DNA of 64,000 bases from Streptomyces sp. NK08204 (GTDB lineage: Bacteria > Actinomycetota > Actinomycetes > Streptomycetales > Streptomycetaceae). Location: contig NZ_JAINVF010000015.1 of assembly GCF_020400585.1 (NCBI RefSeq), forward strand, positions 1 to 64,000, given 5' to 3'. Shown here piece after piece: positions 40,950 to 50,438 of this stretch (position 1 is its first letter; each line of letters starts with the position of its first letter). Below the pieces are notes generated by a model. The model did no database searches, was not told where the DNA came from, and saw only the letters and a program-made list of their open reading frames with translations. A program made the translations under genes and the position numbers.

Positions 40950-43364
40950 TTGCCTCAGCACACGAGCACGCGCCAGTCACCGGGCACGGGCGAGAAGACG
41001 AGAACGAAACCCGCGGAGGCCGAGGCCAGGGCCGAGCAGTCCGGAGCCGGGGCCGGAGCCCGCACCGGAGCCGGGACCAGGACGCAGACCCGTACCGAGG
41101 CCGACGCCGGGACCGGAAGCGAGGCAGGGACCGAGGCCAAGGCCGAGGCAGCGACCGCAGCCCGCACCGGAGCTGAGACCGGGACCGAGGCCGGAACGGA
41201 AGCCAAGGCCGGGACCGGAGCCGGGACAAGGGCCGGAGCCAGGATCGACGCCGAGACCGCAACCAGCGCCGGAGCCGAGGCCGCAACCGGAGCCGGAGCC
41301 GGAGCCGGAGCCGAGGCCGGAACGGAAGCCAAGGCCGGGACCGGAGCCGGGACAAGGGCCGGAGCCAGGATCGACGCCGAGACCGCAACCGGCGCCGGAG
41401 CCGAGGCCGCAACCGGAGCCGGAGCCGAGGCCGGAGCCAGAGCCGGAGCCGGAGCCGGAGCCGAGGCTGGAGCAGTCGAACCCAGCGCGTACGAAGCCGA
41501 CGCCCCTGACGCCGGGGGCACTCAAGCCGAGGTGCCGGAAGCCCCACTACCGGAAACCGAGGTGCCGGAAGCCGAACTACCGGAATCCCAGGTGCCAAAG
41601 GTCGAGGTGCCGGACGTCGAGGCCCGTGACGGTGGGGCCCCGCGGTGGCCTCGGAGCGGACGGGCGGCCCTGTTCGCCCTGGGTGCCCCGTTCCCCGCGG
41701 TCCGGCGCCGGCAGAAGGGGCACCCGGTGGTCGCACGGGTGCTGTCCCGTGCGGTGACCGTCCTCGCCGCCGCCCTGGTCATCATGGCGATGGTGATGCC
41801 GAACACGGTCGTCGACCTCGGCCCGGCGCGGTTCGCAAGGATACCGGCGGAGGCGGTCGTCGGGGCCGCGGTGATGCTCGCACTGCCGCGCCGGCCGCGG
41901 ACGGTGCTGGCTGCCGTGGCCGGGGCCGTACTCGCCGCGACGACCGTGCTGAACCTGCTCGACATGGGCTTCCGGCAGTACCTCGGCCGGGACTTCAACC
42001 CCGTGCTCGACTGGAGCCTGCTCGGCGACGCGCAGTCGTACCTGGAGGATTCGCTGGGCCGTACGGCCACCCTCGCCGCCACGGCCGGGGTGATCGTCGT
42101 CGTCCTGCTGCTGTTCGTGCTGCTGGCCCTGTCCACGGTCCGGCTGAGCAACCTGCTCGCCCGGCACACCGGCCCGGCGTCCCGGGGCACACTGATCGCC
42201 GGGGTCGTCTGGATCACCTGCTCCTCCCTCGGCCTCGAGATCTCCGGCGTGCCGATCGCCTCCCACCGCACCACCACCGCACTGCAGGACCAGGTACAGC
42301 GGGTGACGGACACGCTCAGGGACGAGGCGGAGTTCCGGAAGGTGGCCAGGGTCGACGCCTTCGGGAACACCCCGGGCAGCCAGCTGGTCCCCGACCTGCG
42401 CGGCAAGGACGTGATCTTCACGTTCGTCGAGAGCTACGGCCGCAGCGCGATCGAGGACCCGATCGAGGCGCCCGGCGTGGACCGGCTGCTGGACGAGCGC
42501 ACCAAGGCCCTCGCGCAGGCGGGCTACCACGCCAAGAGCGGCTGGCTGACGTCGGCGACCTACGGCGGCGGCAGCTGGCTCGGCCACTCCACCACCATGT
42601 CGGGCCTGTGGGTCAGCAACCAGCAGCGCTACCGCACCGTCATGGCCAGCGACCACCTGAGCCTGACCGAGGCGTTCAAGAAGACCGGTGCGTGGGACAC
42701 CGTCGGTGTGATGCCGGGCGTGCAGAAGGCCTGGCCGGAGCAGAAGTACTACGGCCTGGACAAGGTCTACAACGCCTTCCAGCTCGGCTACCGCGGCCCG
42801 AAGTTCAGCTGGTCCACGATGCCCGACCAGTACGCCCTCGAACAGTTCCAGCGGCGGGTGCACGGCAGGAAGCGCGCCGACGGCAAGGACCTGATGTCGT
42901 TCGTCATCCTGACCTCCAGCCACCAGCCCTGGGCGCCCGTTCCGAAGATGATCCGCTGGGACCGGCTGGGCGACGGGTCGGCGTTCAAGAGCATCGAGGC
43001 GGCGGGCGACAGGCCGGCCGACGTCATCGCCGACACCTCCAGGTCCCGCCAGGAGTACGGCAGGTCGGTCGAGTACTCGGTGACCGCCCTGACCGAGTGG
43101 CTGACCCGCTACGGCACCGACGACACCGTCCTGGTGTTCCTCGGCGACCACCAGCCCATCGCCCGCGTCAGCGGCAACCACGCCAGCCGTGACGTGCCGA
43201 TCTCGATCGTCGCCAGGGACCCGAAGGTGCTGGACCGGATCGCGGGTTGGGGCTGGACCGACGGTCTGCGCCCCGCGCACGACGCCCCGGTGTGGAGGAT
43301 GAGCGCCTTCCGCGACCGCTTCCTGACGGCCTACGGCTCGACGCCGCACCCGAAGAAGCGCTGA
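40950..43364 (+). CDS. LTA-synthase-like membrane sulfatase with repeat-expanded N-terminus
   Basis: 804 aa from TTG 40950, chosen because GGAAGG is 9 bases upstream; ATG 40893 is an alternative. Residues about 1-255 are disordered Ala/Gly/Glu/Thr sequence with a 42-residue tandem duplication and then EVPEA-LPETE repeats. About five membrane helices follow (VLAAALVIMAMVMP, AGVIVVVLLLFVLLALS and others, residues 259-420). The outer sulfatase domain has metal ligands in FTFVESYGRS, SWLGHSTTMSG, LTSSHQPW and FLGDHQP, as in LtaS phosphoglycerol transferases. A role in wall polymer or lipid modification is likely. It stands alone and is convergent with dusB. Confidence 0.82.
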   Translation: MPQHTSTRQSPGTGEKTRTKPAEAEARAEQSGAGAGARTGAGTRTQTRTEADAGTGSEAGTEAKAEAATAARTGAETGTEAGTEAKAGTGAGTRAGARIDAETATSAGAEAATGAGAGAGAEAGTEAKAGTGAGTRAGARIDAETATGAGAEAATGAGAEAGARAGAGAGAEAGAVEPSAYEADAPDAGGTQAEVPEAPLPETEVPEAELPESQVPKVEVPDVEARDGGAPRWPRSGRAALFALGAPFPAVRRRQKGHPVVARVLSRAVTVLAAALVIMAMVMPNTVVDLGPARFARIPAEAVVGAAVMLALPRRPRTVLAAVAGAVLAATTVLNLLDMGFRQYLGRDFNPVLDWSLLGDAQSYLEDSLGRTATLAATAGVIVVVLLLFVLLALSTVRLSNLLARHTGPASRGTLIAGVVWITCSSLGLEISGVPIASHRTTTALQDQVQRVTDTLRDEAEFRKVARVDAFGNTPGSQLVPDLRGKDVIFTFVESYGRSAIEDPIEAPGVDRLLDERTKALAQAGYHAKSGWLTSATYGGGSWLGHSTTMSGLWVSNQQRYRTVMASDHLSLTEAFKKTGAWDTVGVMPGVQKAWPEQKYYGLDKVYNAFQLGYRGPKFSWSTMPDQYALEQFQRRVHGRKRADGKDLMSFVILTSSHQPWAPVPKMIRWDRLGDGSAFKSIEAAGDRPADVIADTSRSRQEYGRSVEYSVTALTEWLTRYGTDDTVLVFLGDHQPIARVSGNHASRDVPISIVARDPKVLDRIAGWGWTDGLRPAHDAPVWRMSAFRDRFLTAYGSTPHPKKR
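41187..41438. repeat. 126-bp tandem duplication in the sulfatase N-terminus
   Basis: Two copies (41187-41312 and 41313-41438) agree over about 115 bases with a single A/G change, which alters Ser to Gly. Within each copy, GGAGCCGGAGCC-type 6-mers repeat. The unit is 42 codons, so copy changes keep the frame. Confidence 0.9.
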
Positions 43365-43377
43365 CCTGCCTGCGGGG

Positions 43378-44520
43378 TCAGCCCCCGGACGTGTCCAGCT
43401 CCGCGTCCTCGCTGACCCCGGCGCAGTCGTACGGGTCCTTCAGCCAGCCGTCCGGCAGCACCACGCGGTTGTTGCCGGACGTACGGCCGCGGGGGCCGTC
43501 GGCGCCGGCCGGCCAGGGCTGGTCGAGGTCCAGCTCGTCGAGCCCGGCCCGCAGTTCCTCCAGCGAGGAGGTGATCGCGAGCCGCTTGCGCATCTCGGAG
43601 CCGACGGAGAAGCCCTTCAGGTACCAGGCGACGTGCTTGCGGAAGTCGACCACGCCCTTGGACTCGTCGCCGATCCACTCGCCGAGAAGGCCGGCATGGC
43701 GGACCATGACGTCGGCCACCTCCCGGAGGGTGGGCCGCGCGATGTCGTCCGTACGCCCCTCGAACGCCGCCACGAGATCCGCGAACAGCCACGGCCGCCC
43801 CAGGCACCCGCGGCCCACGACCACCCCGTCGCAGCCGGTCTCGCGCACCATCCGCAGCGCGTCCCCGGCCGACCAGATGTCGCCGTTGCCGAGCACCGGG
43901 ATCTCCGGCACATGCTCCTTCAGCCGGGCGATGGCGTCCCAGTCCGCGGTGCCGCCGTAGTGCTGGGCGGTCGTGCGGCCGTGCAGGGCGATGGCCGTCA
44001 CGCCTTCCTCGACGGCGATGCGGCCGGCGTCGAGGTAGGTGATGTGGTCGTCGTCGATGCCCTTGCGCATCTTCATGGTGACCGGGAGGTCACCCGCCCC
44101 GCTCACGGCCTCCCGGAGGATCGCCCGCAGCAGGTTCCGCTTGTACGGCAGGGCCGAGCCGCCGCCCTTCCTTGTCACCTTCGGGACCGGGCAGCCGAAG
44201 TTCAGGTCGATGTGGTCGGCCAGGTCCTCCTCCGCGATCATGCGGACGGCCTTGCCGACGGTGGCCGGGTCGACGCCGTACAGCTGGATCGAGCGCGGCT
44301 GCTCGCTCGCGTCGAACCTGATCAGCTGCATGGTCTTCTCGTTGCGCTCGACCAGCGCCCGGGTCGTGATCATCTCGCTGACGAACAGCCCCTTACCGCC
44401 GCTGAACTCCCTGCACAGGGTGCGGAAGGGCGCGTTGGTGATCCCGGCCATGGGGGCCAGGACGACCGGCGGCCGGACGGTGTGCGGGCCGATCTGGAGA
44501 GGGTGCTCGGGCGTGGGCAT
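43378..44520 (-). CDS. dusB: tRNA-dihydrouridine synthase
   Basis: 380 aa. The FMN barrel has VVLAPMAGITNAPFRTLCRE, LNFGCPVPKVTRKGGGSAL with the catalytic Cys, MKMRKGID and ALHGRTTAQHYGG, and the phosphate site VLGNGDIWS with GVVVGRGCLGRPWLF. It reduces uridines in the tRNA D-loop with NADPH. ATG 44520 (MPTPEHPLQIGPH) fits the family start; two further in-frame ATG/GTG codons upstream are possible. The C-terminal region has an unusual WPAGADGPRGRTSGNNRVVLPDG tail, in part. An AT-rich divergent promoter region separates it from the MFS gene. Confidence 0.93.
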   Translation of the reverse strand: MPTPEHPLQIGPHTVRPPVVLAPMAGITNAPFRTLCREFSGGKGLFVSEMITTRALVERNEKTMQLIRFDASEQPRSIQLYGVDPATVGKAVRMIAEEDLADHIDLNFGCPVPKVTRKGGGSALPYKRNLLRAILREAVSGAGDLPVTMKMRKGIDDDHITYLDAGRIAVEEGVTAIALHGRTTAQHYGGTADWDAIARLKEHVPEIPVLGNGDIWSAGDALRMVRETGCDGVVVGRGCLGRPWLFADLVAAFEGRTDDIARPTLREVADVMVRHAGLLGEWIGDESKGVVDFRKHVAWYLKGFSVGSEMRKRLAITSSLEELRAGLDELDLDQPWPAGADGPRGRTSGNNRVVLPDGWLKDPYDCAGVSEDAELDTSGG

Positions 44521-44601
44521 TGCCCCATTGTCGCGCATGGACAATGATCATGTATCACTCATTAGTTAGGCGCACTATCGAAACAGGCGTACGATGGAGG
44601 C

Positions 44602-46053
44602 ATGCCGGAGCCGAGTCACCGCCGACGCCTGCTCATCCTCGCGATCTGCTGCATGAGCCTGCTGATCGTGAGCCTGGACATCACGATCCTCAATGTCGCC
44701 CTGCCCTCGATCAGGCGGGAGTTCCACGCGGACACCTCCGGCATGCAGTGGACGATCGACGCCTACACCGTGGTCCTCGCCTCGCTGCTGATGCTCTCGG
44801 GCTCGACCGCCGACCGGATCGGCCGCAAGAAGGTCTTCGTGGCGGGCCTGACCGTCTTCGCACTCGGCTCGCTGCTGTGCTCCCTCGCGCCGAGCCTGGA
44901 ACTGCTCGTCGTGTTCCGCATGGTGCAGGCGGTCGGCGGCTCCATGCTCAACCCGGTCGCCATGTCGATCATCACCAACACCTTCACCGACCCCCGCCAG
45001 CGGGCCCGCGCGATCGGTGCCTGGGGCGCGGTCGTCGGCATATCCATGGCCGGCGGCCCGGTGGTCGGCGGGCTGCTGGTGGAGTCGGTCGGCTGGCGCT
45101 CGATCTTCTGGATCAACCTCCCCGTCGGCCTCGCGGCCCTGCTCCTCACCCTGCGTTTCGTCCCCGAGTCCCGCGCGCCCAGGGCCCGCCGCTTCGACCC
45201 GGTCGGCCAGTTGCTGGTGACCACCCTGTTCGGCTCGCTGACGTACGCGATCATCGAGGCGCCGGACACCGGTCCCGGCACGGTCGCACCCTTCGCCGGG
45301 CTCGCGCTCGCGGCCCTGCTCGCCCTGCTGCGCTACGAACCCCGGCGCACCGAACCCCTGATCGACCTGCGGTTCTTCCGCTCGGCGCCGTTCAGCGGGG
45401 CGACCGTGATCGCGGTCGGCGCGTTCGCCGCACTGGGCGGTTTCCTGTTCCTGTCGACGCTGTACCTGCAGAACGTACGAGGCCTGGACGCACTGCACGC
45501 CGGCCTGTGGATGCTGCCGATGGCCGGGGCGATGTTCGTGTGTGCACCGCTGTCCGGCCGGCTGGTCGGCAACCGGGGCACGCGGCTGCCGCTGCTGGTG
45601 GCCGGAGCCGGGATGGCCGCGAGCGGGCTGCTGTTCGCGGCCTTCCGGGCGGAGACGTCGAACGTCACGCTGCTCATCGGCTACCTCTTGTTCGGCATCG
45701 GCTTCGGCTTCGTCAACACGCCGATCACGAACACGGCGGTGTCGGGCATGCCGAGGACCCAGGCCGGGGTCGCTGCGGCCGTCGCCTCCACGAGCAGGCA
45801 GGTGGGGCAGACGCTCGGCGTCGCGGTGATCGGCGCGGTGCTGTCGTCCGGGATCGGCTCGTCGCCGTACCGGCAGGCGTTCGTGGCGGCGGCCCGGCCC
45901 GCCTGGTGGATCATCACCGGGTGCGGGCTGGCCGTCCTGTTCCTCGGACTGCTCACCAGCGGCCGGTGGGCCCGGGGAACTGCCGAACGTACGGCGCAGA
46001 GACTGGAGTCCCCCGAGGTACGGCAGGCCATCGGGGCTTCCAGGCGCGGCTAG
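44602..46053 (+). CDS. MFS multidrug efflux transporter, 14-helix DHA2 type
   Basis: 483 aa, mostly hydrophobic. Motif A is GSTADRIGRKKVFV between helices 2 and 3; motif C-like GAVVGISMAGGPVVGGLL marks an antiporter. LDITILNVALPSI in helix 1 is the signature of the EmrB/QacA group, which exports drugs with proton influx. GGAGG is unusually close to the ATG (2 bases). The 81 bases shared with dusB are AT-rich, with ATGATCAT and CATTAGTTAG words that could be an operator. No adjacent regulator of TetR or MarR type is encoded, though an MmyB-type gene lies downstream on the other strand. Confidence 0.88.
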   Translation: MPEPSHRRRLLILAICCMSLLIVSLDITILNVALPSIRREFHADTSGMQWTIDAYTVVLASLLMLSGSTADRIGRKKVFVAGLTVFALGSLLCSLAPSLELLVVFRMVQAVGGSMLNPVAMSIITNTFTDPRQRARAIGAWGAVVGISMAGGPVVGGLLVESVGWRSIFWINLPVGLAALLLTLRFVPESRAPRARRFDPVGQLLVTTLFGSLTYAIIEAPDTGPGTVAPFAGLALAALLALLRYEPRRTEPLIDLRFFRSAPFSGATVIAVGAFAALGGFLFLSTLYLQNVRGLDALHAGLWMLPMAGAMFVCAPLSGRLVGNRGTRLPLLVAGAGMAASGLLFAAFRAETSNVTLLIGYLLFGIGFGFVNTPITNTAVSGMPRTQAGVAAAVASTSRQVGQTLGVAVIGAVLSSGIGSSPYRQAFVAAARPAWWIITGCGLAVLFLGLLTSGRWARGTAERTAQRLESPEVRQAIGASRRG

Positions 46054-46090
46054 CCGCCGCACGGCGGGCCGGGTCAGGCGCCCCCTGCCA

Positions 46091-46960
46091 TCACCGTGCC
46101 ATCTCGTACAGCCTCTCCAGCCGCTCCCGTGTCTCCTCGTTCTTCGGTGTGTACGTGACCATCCGCGCACCCGGCTGCGGGCCCAGCCACAGGTCCGTGT
46201 GCTCCAGGGTCAGATGGCCCACGTACGGGTTGATGAACTCCTTGGTCTTGGAGCGATTGCCGACCACCTCGTAGCGGTCCCAGTTCTCGCGGAACTCGGG
46301 GGACTCGGACTTCAGGCGCCCCAGCAGCATCTTCCAGGCCGGCTCACCGAGGTGTCCGGCGTGGGAGGCACGCAGGCGGGCGGCCATCAGGCGCTGGCTC
46401 TCCTCCAGGTGCACGACCGCCGCCTGCCAGTCCTTGTTCGTGTACACGAGGAGCAGGCAGTTGCGGTCCTCGGGCGGGACGGCGTCCAGGTCGCCCAGGA
46501 GGCGGGCGTAGGTGCGGTTGTAGGCGAGGATGTCGTACCGGCTGTTCTGGATGCAGGCCGGGACCGGCTCCAGCCGGCGCAGCATCTCGCGCAGCCCCGG
46601 GGTCACGCTGGGGCAGGTCGCGGCGGGGGTCGGGTCGGTGGCGCCGGCCAGCTGGAAGAGGTGGGCGCGCTCGCTGGCGTCCAGCATCAGGGTGCGGGCG
46701 AGGGCGTCCAGGACCTGGACGGAGACCTGGATGTCGCGGGCCTGCTCGAGCCAGGTGTACCAGGTGACGCCGACCGCGGCCAGCTGCGCGACCTCCTCCC
46801 GGCGCAGGCCGGGGGTGCGGCGGCGGGTGCCGCGGGGCAGGCCCACCTGCTCGGGGGCGATGCGTTCGCGCCGGCTGCGCAGGAACGTGGCCAGTTCGTG
46901 CCGCCGGATCTCCGAACCGCGGGTCTGCCGGGGCGCGGTCTGCTCGGCCATGGTCGTCAT
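46091..46960 (-). CDS. XRE regulator with MmyB-like ligand domain
   Basis: 289 aa. The helix-turn-helix (RRTPGLRREEVAQLAAVGVTWYTWLE in part, about residues 45-75) is followed by an MmyB-type PAS-like domain with ACIQNSRYDILAYNRTYARLL and FINPYVGHLTLEHTDLWLGP. In Streptomyces such regulators usually neighbour and control a dehydrogenase or transporter; here an MFS gene is divergent 101 bases away. The inverted word GGTACTTCTGCTACC (46997-47010) in the gap is a candidate operator. ATG 46960 or ATG 46951 can start it. Confidence 0.85.
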   Translation of the reverse strand: MTTMAEQTAPRQTRGSEIRRHELATFLRSRRERIAPEQVGLPRGTRRRTPGLRREEVAQLAAVGVTWYTWLEQARDIQVSVQVLDALARTLMLDASERAHLFQLAGATDPTPAATCPSVTPGLREMLRRLEPVPACIQNSRYDILAYNRTYARLLGDLDAVPPEDRNCLLLVYTNKDWQAAVVHLEESQRLMAARLRASHAGHLGEPAWKMLLGRLKSESPEFRENWDRYEVVGNRSKTKEFINPYVGHLTLEHTDLWLGPQPGARMVTYTPKNEETRERLERLYEMAR

Positions 46961-47061
46961 GGTTCCAGGGTGCCCTCGCGCGGAGCCTGTTTCCAGGTAC
47001 TTCTGCTACCAGGATGAGGACACTCTGGTACCCGTCTGCGAAAGGCCGCAGGCTCGATGGC

Positions 47062-48498
47062 ATGACCGAAACCGTCACCAGGAGTCCACGTCCGGTTGCT
47101 CGTTCGGCGGGGCCGCCGAACGAGCTGGGCGGGCTGGGGTTGTTCACCGTTCTGCTGGCCGCGGCCCTGCCGCTGGTCGACTTCTTCATCGTCAACGTGG
47201 CCCTGCCCCGCATCGGCGCCGATCTCGCCGCGGGCGAGGCCGTGCTGGAGCTGGTCGTCGCGGGGTACGGCGTCGCGTACGCCGTGCTGCTCGTGCTGGG
47301 CGGGCGGCTCGGGGATCTGTTCGGACGGCGCAGGCTGTTCCTCGGGGGGATGGCGGCGTTCGGGCTGACCTCGCTGGCCTGCGGGCTCGCGCCGGGCGCC
47401 TGGAGCCTCGTCGCGGCCCGGGTCGCGCAGGGCGCGTCGGCCGCCGCGATGCTGCCGCAGGTGCTCGCGACCATCCAGTCCGCCACCAGCGGCGCGCGCC
47501 GCGCGAAGGCCATGAGCCTGTACGGCGCCACGGCCGGGCTGGCCATGGTCGCGGGGCAGATCCTGGGCGGGGTGCTGGTCGCCGCGGACATCGCCGGGAG
47601 CGGCTGGCGGGCCATCTTCCTGGTCAATGTGCCGGTCGTCGTGCTCGGCCTGGTGCTGGCCGTCCGGTACGTGCCGGAGACCCGGTCGCAGCGTCCCGAA
47701 CCCGTCGACGGGCCCGGCACGGCCCTGCTCGCGCTGTCGCTGCTGACGCTGCTCGCTCCGCTGACCGAGGGCCGGGCGGCGGGCTGGCCGCTGTGGACGT
47801 GGCTGTCGCTGGCCGCGTTCCCGTTCGTCACGGGCGCGTTCTACGCCGTGGAGCGGCGGGCCGACCGGGCGGGCCGGACCCCCCTGGTGCCGCCGAGCCT
47901 GTTGGAGCTGGCGTCGCTGCGGCGGGGGCTGGCGCTGATCATGCCCTTCGGTATCGGCTTCAGCGGGTTCATGTTCGTGATCGCCCTGGCCTTGCAGCAG
48001 GGGGCTGGGCTCGGCCCGGTCCGGGCGGGTCTCGCGCTGGTGCCGATGGCCCTGACGTTTCTGTTCGGCTCCCTGGCCGGGCCGCGTCTGATCGGCCGCT
48101 ACGGCACCCGTGTGGTGACCGTCGGAGCGGTCCTGCAAGGCGTGGGGGTGGCCCTGATCGCCCTGACCGCCTGGCGTGACTGGCCGCACCTGGGCTTCGG
48201 TTCGTTGCTGCCGGGCGCCGCCGTCGCCGGTGTGGGGCAGGCCCTGCAACTGCCCAATGTGATGCGGCTCGTGCTCTCCGAGGTGCCGCCCGCCCGCGCC
48301 GGTGTCGGCAGCGGCGTGATGGTCACCACCCAGCAGTCCTCGCTCGCCCTGGGCGTGGCCACCCTCGGCAGCCTCTTCCTCACCCTGATCCCGCACCTGG
48401 GCATGCGGGACGCGCTGGTCACCACGCTGCTGGTGCAGTTGGCCGGGATCACCGTGACCGGCCTGCTGAGCCTGCGTCTGCCCCGCACGGTGCGGTGA
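47062..48498 (+). CDS. MFS efflux transporter next to the MmyB regulator
   Basis: 478 aa, about 14 helices. LPLVDFFIVNVALPRIGADL in helix 1, GGRLGDLFGRRRLFLGG as motif A and GATAGLAMVAGQILGGVLV as motif C place it in the DHA2 drug:proton antiporters. ATG 47062 (MTETVTRSPRP) was chosen for its position, with ATG 47014 as an in-frame alternative; neither has a strong ribosome site. The divergent MmyB-type gene probably controls it. Substrate is unknown. Confidence 0.85.
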   Translation: MTETVTRSPRPVARSAGPPNELGGLGLFTVLLAAALPLVDFFIVNVALPRIGADLAAGEAVLELVVAGYGVAYAVLLVLGGRLGDLFGRRRLFLGGMAAFGLTSLACGLAPGAWSLVAARVAQGASAAAMLPQVLATIQSATSGARRAKAMSLYGATAGLAMVAGQILGGVLVAADIAGSGWRAIFLVNVPVVVLGLVLAVRYVPETRSQRPEPVDGPGTALLALSLLTLLAPLTEGRAAGWPLWTWLSLAAFPFVTGAFYAVERRADRAGRTPLVPPSLLELASLRRGLALIMPFGIGFSGFMFVIALALQQGAGLGPVRAGLALVPMALTFLFGSLAGPRLIGRYGTRVVTVGAVLQGVGVALIALTAWRDWPHLGFGSLLPGAAVAGVGQALQLPNVMRLVLSEVPPARAGVGSGVMVTTQQSSLALGVATLGSLFLTLIPHLGMRDALVTTLLVQLAGITVTGLLSLRLPRTVR

Positions 48499-48685
48499 AC
48501 CGGAGCGACGCCCGGGCGACCTCCCCGTCCTCACGTCCTGTCGGTGCCGGTCCTGCCGCACGCTCCGTGCGGTCGGTGCCGCCGGACGCGGGGAGGAACC
48601 ATGGCCGGTGCCGCTCGTTAGGCAGTCGGCGACGGTGGCACCGCGGGCCGTCCTGGGCCGCGAAGTGGGTCGAAAGCAGGTACGC

Positions 48686-49828
48686 ATGGGGGAACGGCTA
48701 CGACTGAGCGACGTCGAACACCTTCCGACGGACGAACTCGAAGCACTCATCGGCGAAAGCTTCGACAACCTCGTCACGGTGGCCATCGCCGAAGCCACCA
48801 ACGGCTACGTCCCGCAGCGCACCCGCCGCCTGCTGCGGAAGGCAGAATGGCGGCTGGACTGGCAGGACGCGCTGCTCTGCGCCGGCGGAGAACTCCAGGT
48901 CGCCGCTGAACGGATGCGCTACTTCGGAGACCCGCGTCTGGAGGTCACCGAACACCGCCTGCGTCGCGTCCGGGTCCGCATCAACGAGGCCGGTGTCCTC
49001 GTCAAGCAGCTGCGCCGCAACGACCTCCACCACAGCACGGAACGCAAGAAGGGCACGAACTCCCACCTGACGGCCCGGAACTGGCTGCGCAACGCCTTTC
49101 CGGACGAATACGCGGAGCTCGTGGCCCAAGAGCGTGCCCGACGGAACGTGGGGGAGGCACCGCAGGATCCCTCGTTCCGTGATGTGCACGACCAGATCGC
49201 GTACGCCTGTGAGCACGGCTGGATCAGCGCGCCGCGCACCCCGGAGGTCGACGCCCTGCTCGCCGCCACCGGCACGCGGGTACGGATCGCCGCGGCCGAC
49301 GACGCCAAGGACCAGGAAGCACGCACCCCCGCGTTGCGGCATCCGCTGCTGCTGGGACGCTGGGAGGCCGCTCTGACAGAGCTGGGCGAGATGACGGTGA
49401 AAGCGGCTCGCGCCCAGACCCCGCACGCACTCGGAGCCCTCCCGGACGACTTCGCGTCACTTCCCGGGACGGAGGCGATCGGGGTGCTCAACGCCCGGCG
49501 GTTTCTCGCCGCGATCCAGCAGCGGCGGCTGGAGCGCAAGCGGTACGTCCGCCAGATCACTCACGTGCTGCGCGAGCGGGCACACGAACGGCCGCGGGTC
49601 GTCTCCCTGACCGAAGCCAAGGCGGAGGCCGGCCGGCTCCTGGCCGAACAGCACCCGTCGGAGTACGCGTATGTCCGTGCCGTGCTGCGCTCCCACGAAG
49701 AGCGGGACGGTTTTCTGCCCCTGTCGCTGGTGTCCGGTACTCGACGCGCTGCCGTCAAGCGAGGCGTCCTGGCGGCCCTGGCAGACGGCACCTGGACCGA
49801 GGCGGTGCCCGCCCCGGCTCACCCGTGA
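48686..49828 (+). CDS. Unrecognised 380-aa basic, helical protein
   Basis: The product is not recognised. It has no signal peptide or membrane segment. Residues about 1-130 are helix-forming and Arg-rich (RRLLRKAEWRLDWQDALL, HRLRRVRVRINEAGVLVKQLRR), then a segment with NSHLTARNWLRNAFPDEYAEL, a middle Ala-rich part, and a C-terminal region (KRYVRQITHVLRERAHE, YVRAVLRSHEERDGFLPLSL) that could bind nucleic acid. ATG 48686 follows AGCAGG by 5 bases. It overlaps the convergent TetR gene by 10 bases. Base use matches the neighbours, so recent transfer is not evident. Phage-related or defence roles cannot be claimed from sequence. Confidence 0.6.
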   Translation: MGERLRLSDVEHLPTDELEALIGESFDNLVTVAIAEATNGYVPQRTRRLLRKAEWRLDWQDALLCAGGELQVAAERMRYFGDPRLEVTEHRLRRVRVRINEAGVLVKQLRRNDLHHSTERKKGTNSHLTARNWLRNAFPDEYAELVAQERARRNVGEAPQDPSFRDVHDQIAYACEHGWISAPRTPEVDALLAATGTRVRIAAADDAKDQEARTPALRHPLLLGRWEAALTELGEMTVKAARAQTPHALGALPDDFASLPGTEAIGVLNARRFLAAIQQRRLERKRYVRQITHVLRERAHERPRVVSLTEAKAEAGRLLAEQHPSEYAYVRAVLRSHEERDGFLPLSLVSGTRRAAVKRGVLAALADGTWTEAVPAPAHP

Positions 49829-50412
49829 CTGCTCAGGCCCCGCACGATCAGATCGACCACCGCGGTGAACTCCTCCTCCACACCGGGCCGTTGCCACTCG
49901 CGGGCGTAGCAGGGGTCGTGGAAGCGGCCGGTGGCCTGGAAGACGGCGCGGGCGGCGGCGGCCGGGTCGGACACGTGAAAGGCACCCGACCCGACGCCGG
50001 CCTCGATGATGTCGGTGAGCTGTGCGGTGAGGTCGGTTATGTGCTCGAAGACCACGCCGCCGAGTTCATCGGTGAGCACCGTGTAGGTGGCGAACAGCTC
50101 GGGGTCGTCGCCCGCCTTGTGCCGCTTGGCCTCGAACAGGGCTGCCAGCCATGCCCGCAGCCGGTCCTGCGGGGCGCTCTCCTCGGCGACGATGACGGCG
50201 AGCCGGTCCGATGTCCGGTCCAGCCACCGCTTGGTGACCGCCGCCCGCAGGTCCGCCTTGGTGCGGAAGTGCCGGTAGACGCTGCCGTGGCTGACGCCGA
50301 GCGCGCGGGCGACGTCGACCACGGTGGCCTTGGCCGGGCCGTGGCGGCGCAGCACCTCCTCGGTCGCTTCGAGGATGCGCTCGGCGGTCAGGGTCTCGGT
50401 GGGTGGTGCCAT
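49819..50412 (-). CDS. TetR-family repressor
   Basis: 197 aa. The helix-turn-helix ATVVDVARALGVSHGSVYRHFRTKADL (residues about 29-55) is classical TetR, followed by an all-helical ligand domain. ATG 50412. It lies 26 bases after the aldo/keto reductase on the same strand, so both are probably co-transcribed from the promoter at 51.46 kb, where a perfect 22-bp palindrome fits a TetR operator. Feedback control of the pair is the simplest model. Confidence 0.88.
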   Translation of the reverse strand: MAPPTETLTAERILEATEEVLRRHGPAKATVVDVARALGVSHGSVYRHFRTKADLRAAVTKRWLDRTSDRLAVIVAEESAPQDRLRAWLAALFEAKRHKAGDDPELFATYTVLTDELGGVVFEHITDLTAQLTDIIEAGVGSGAFHVSDPAAAARAVFQATGRFHDPCYAREWQRPGVEEEFTAVVDLIVRGLSSHG

Positions 50413-50438
50413 GTCCTAGACCGTACCCGGCGGCGCGG

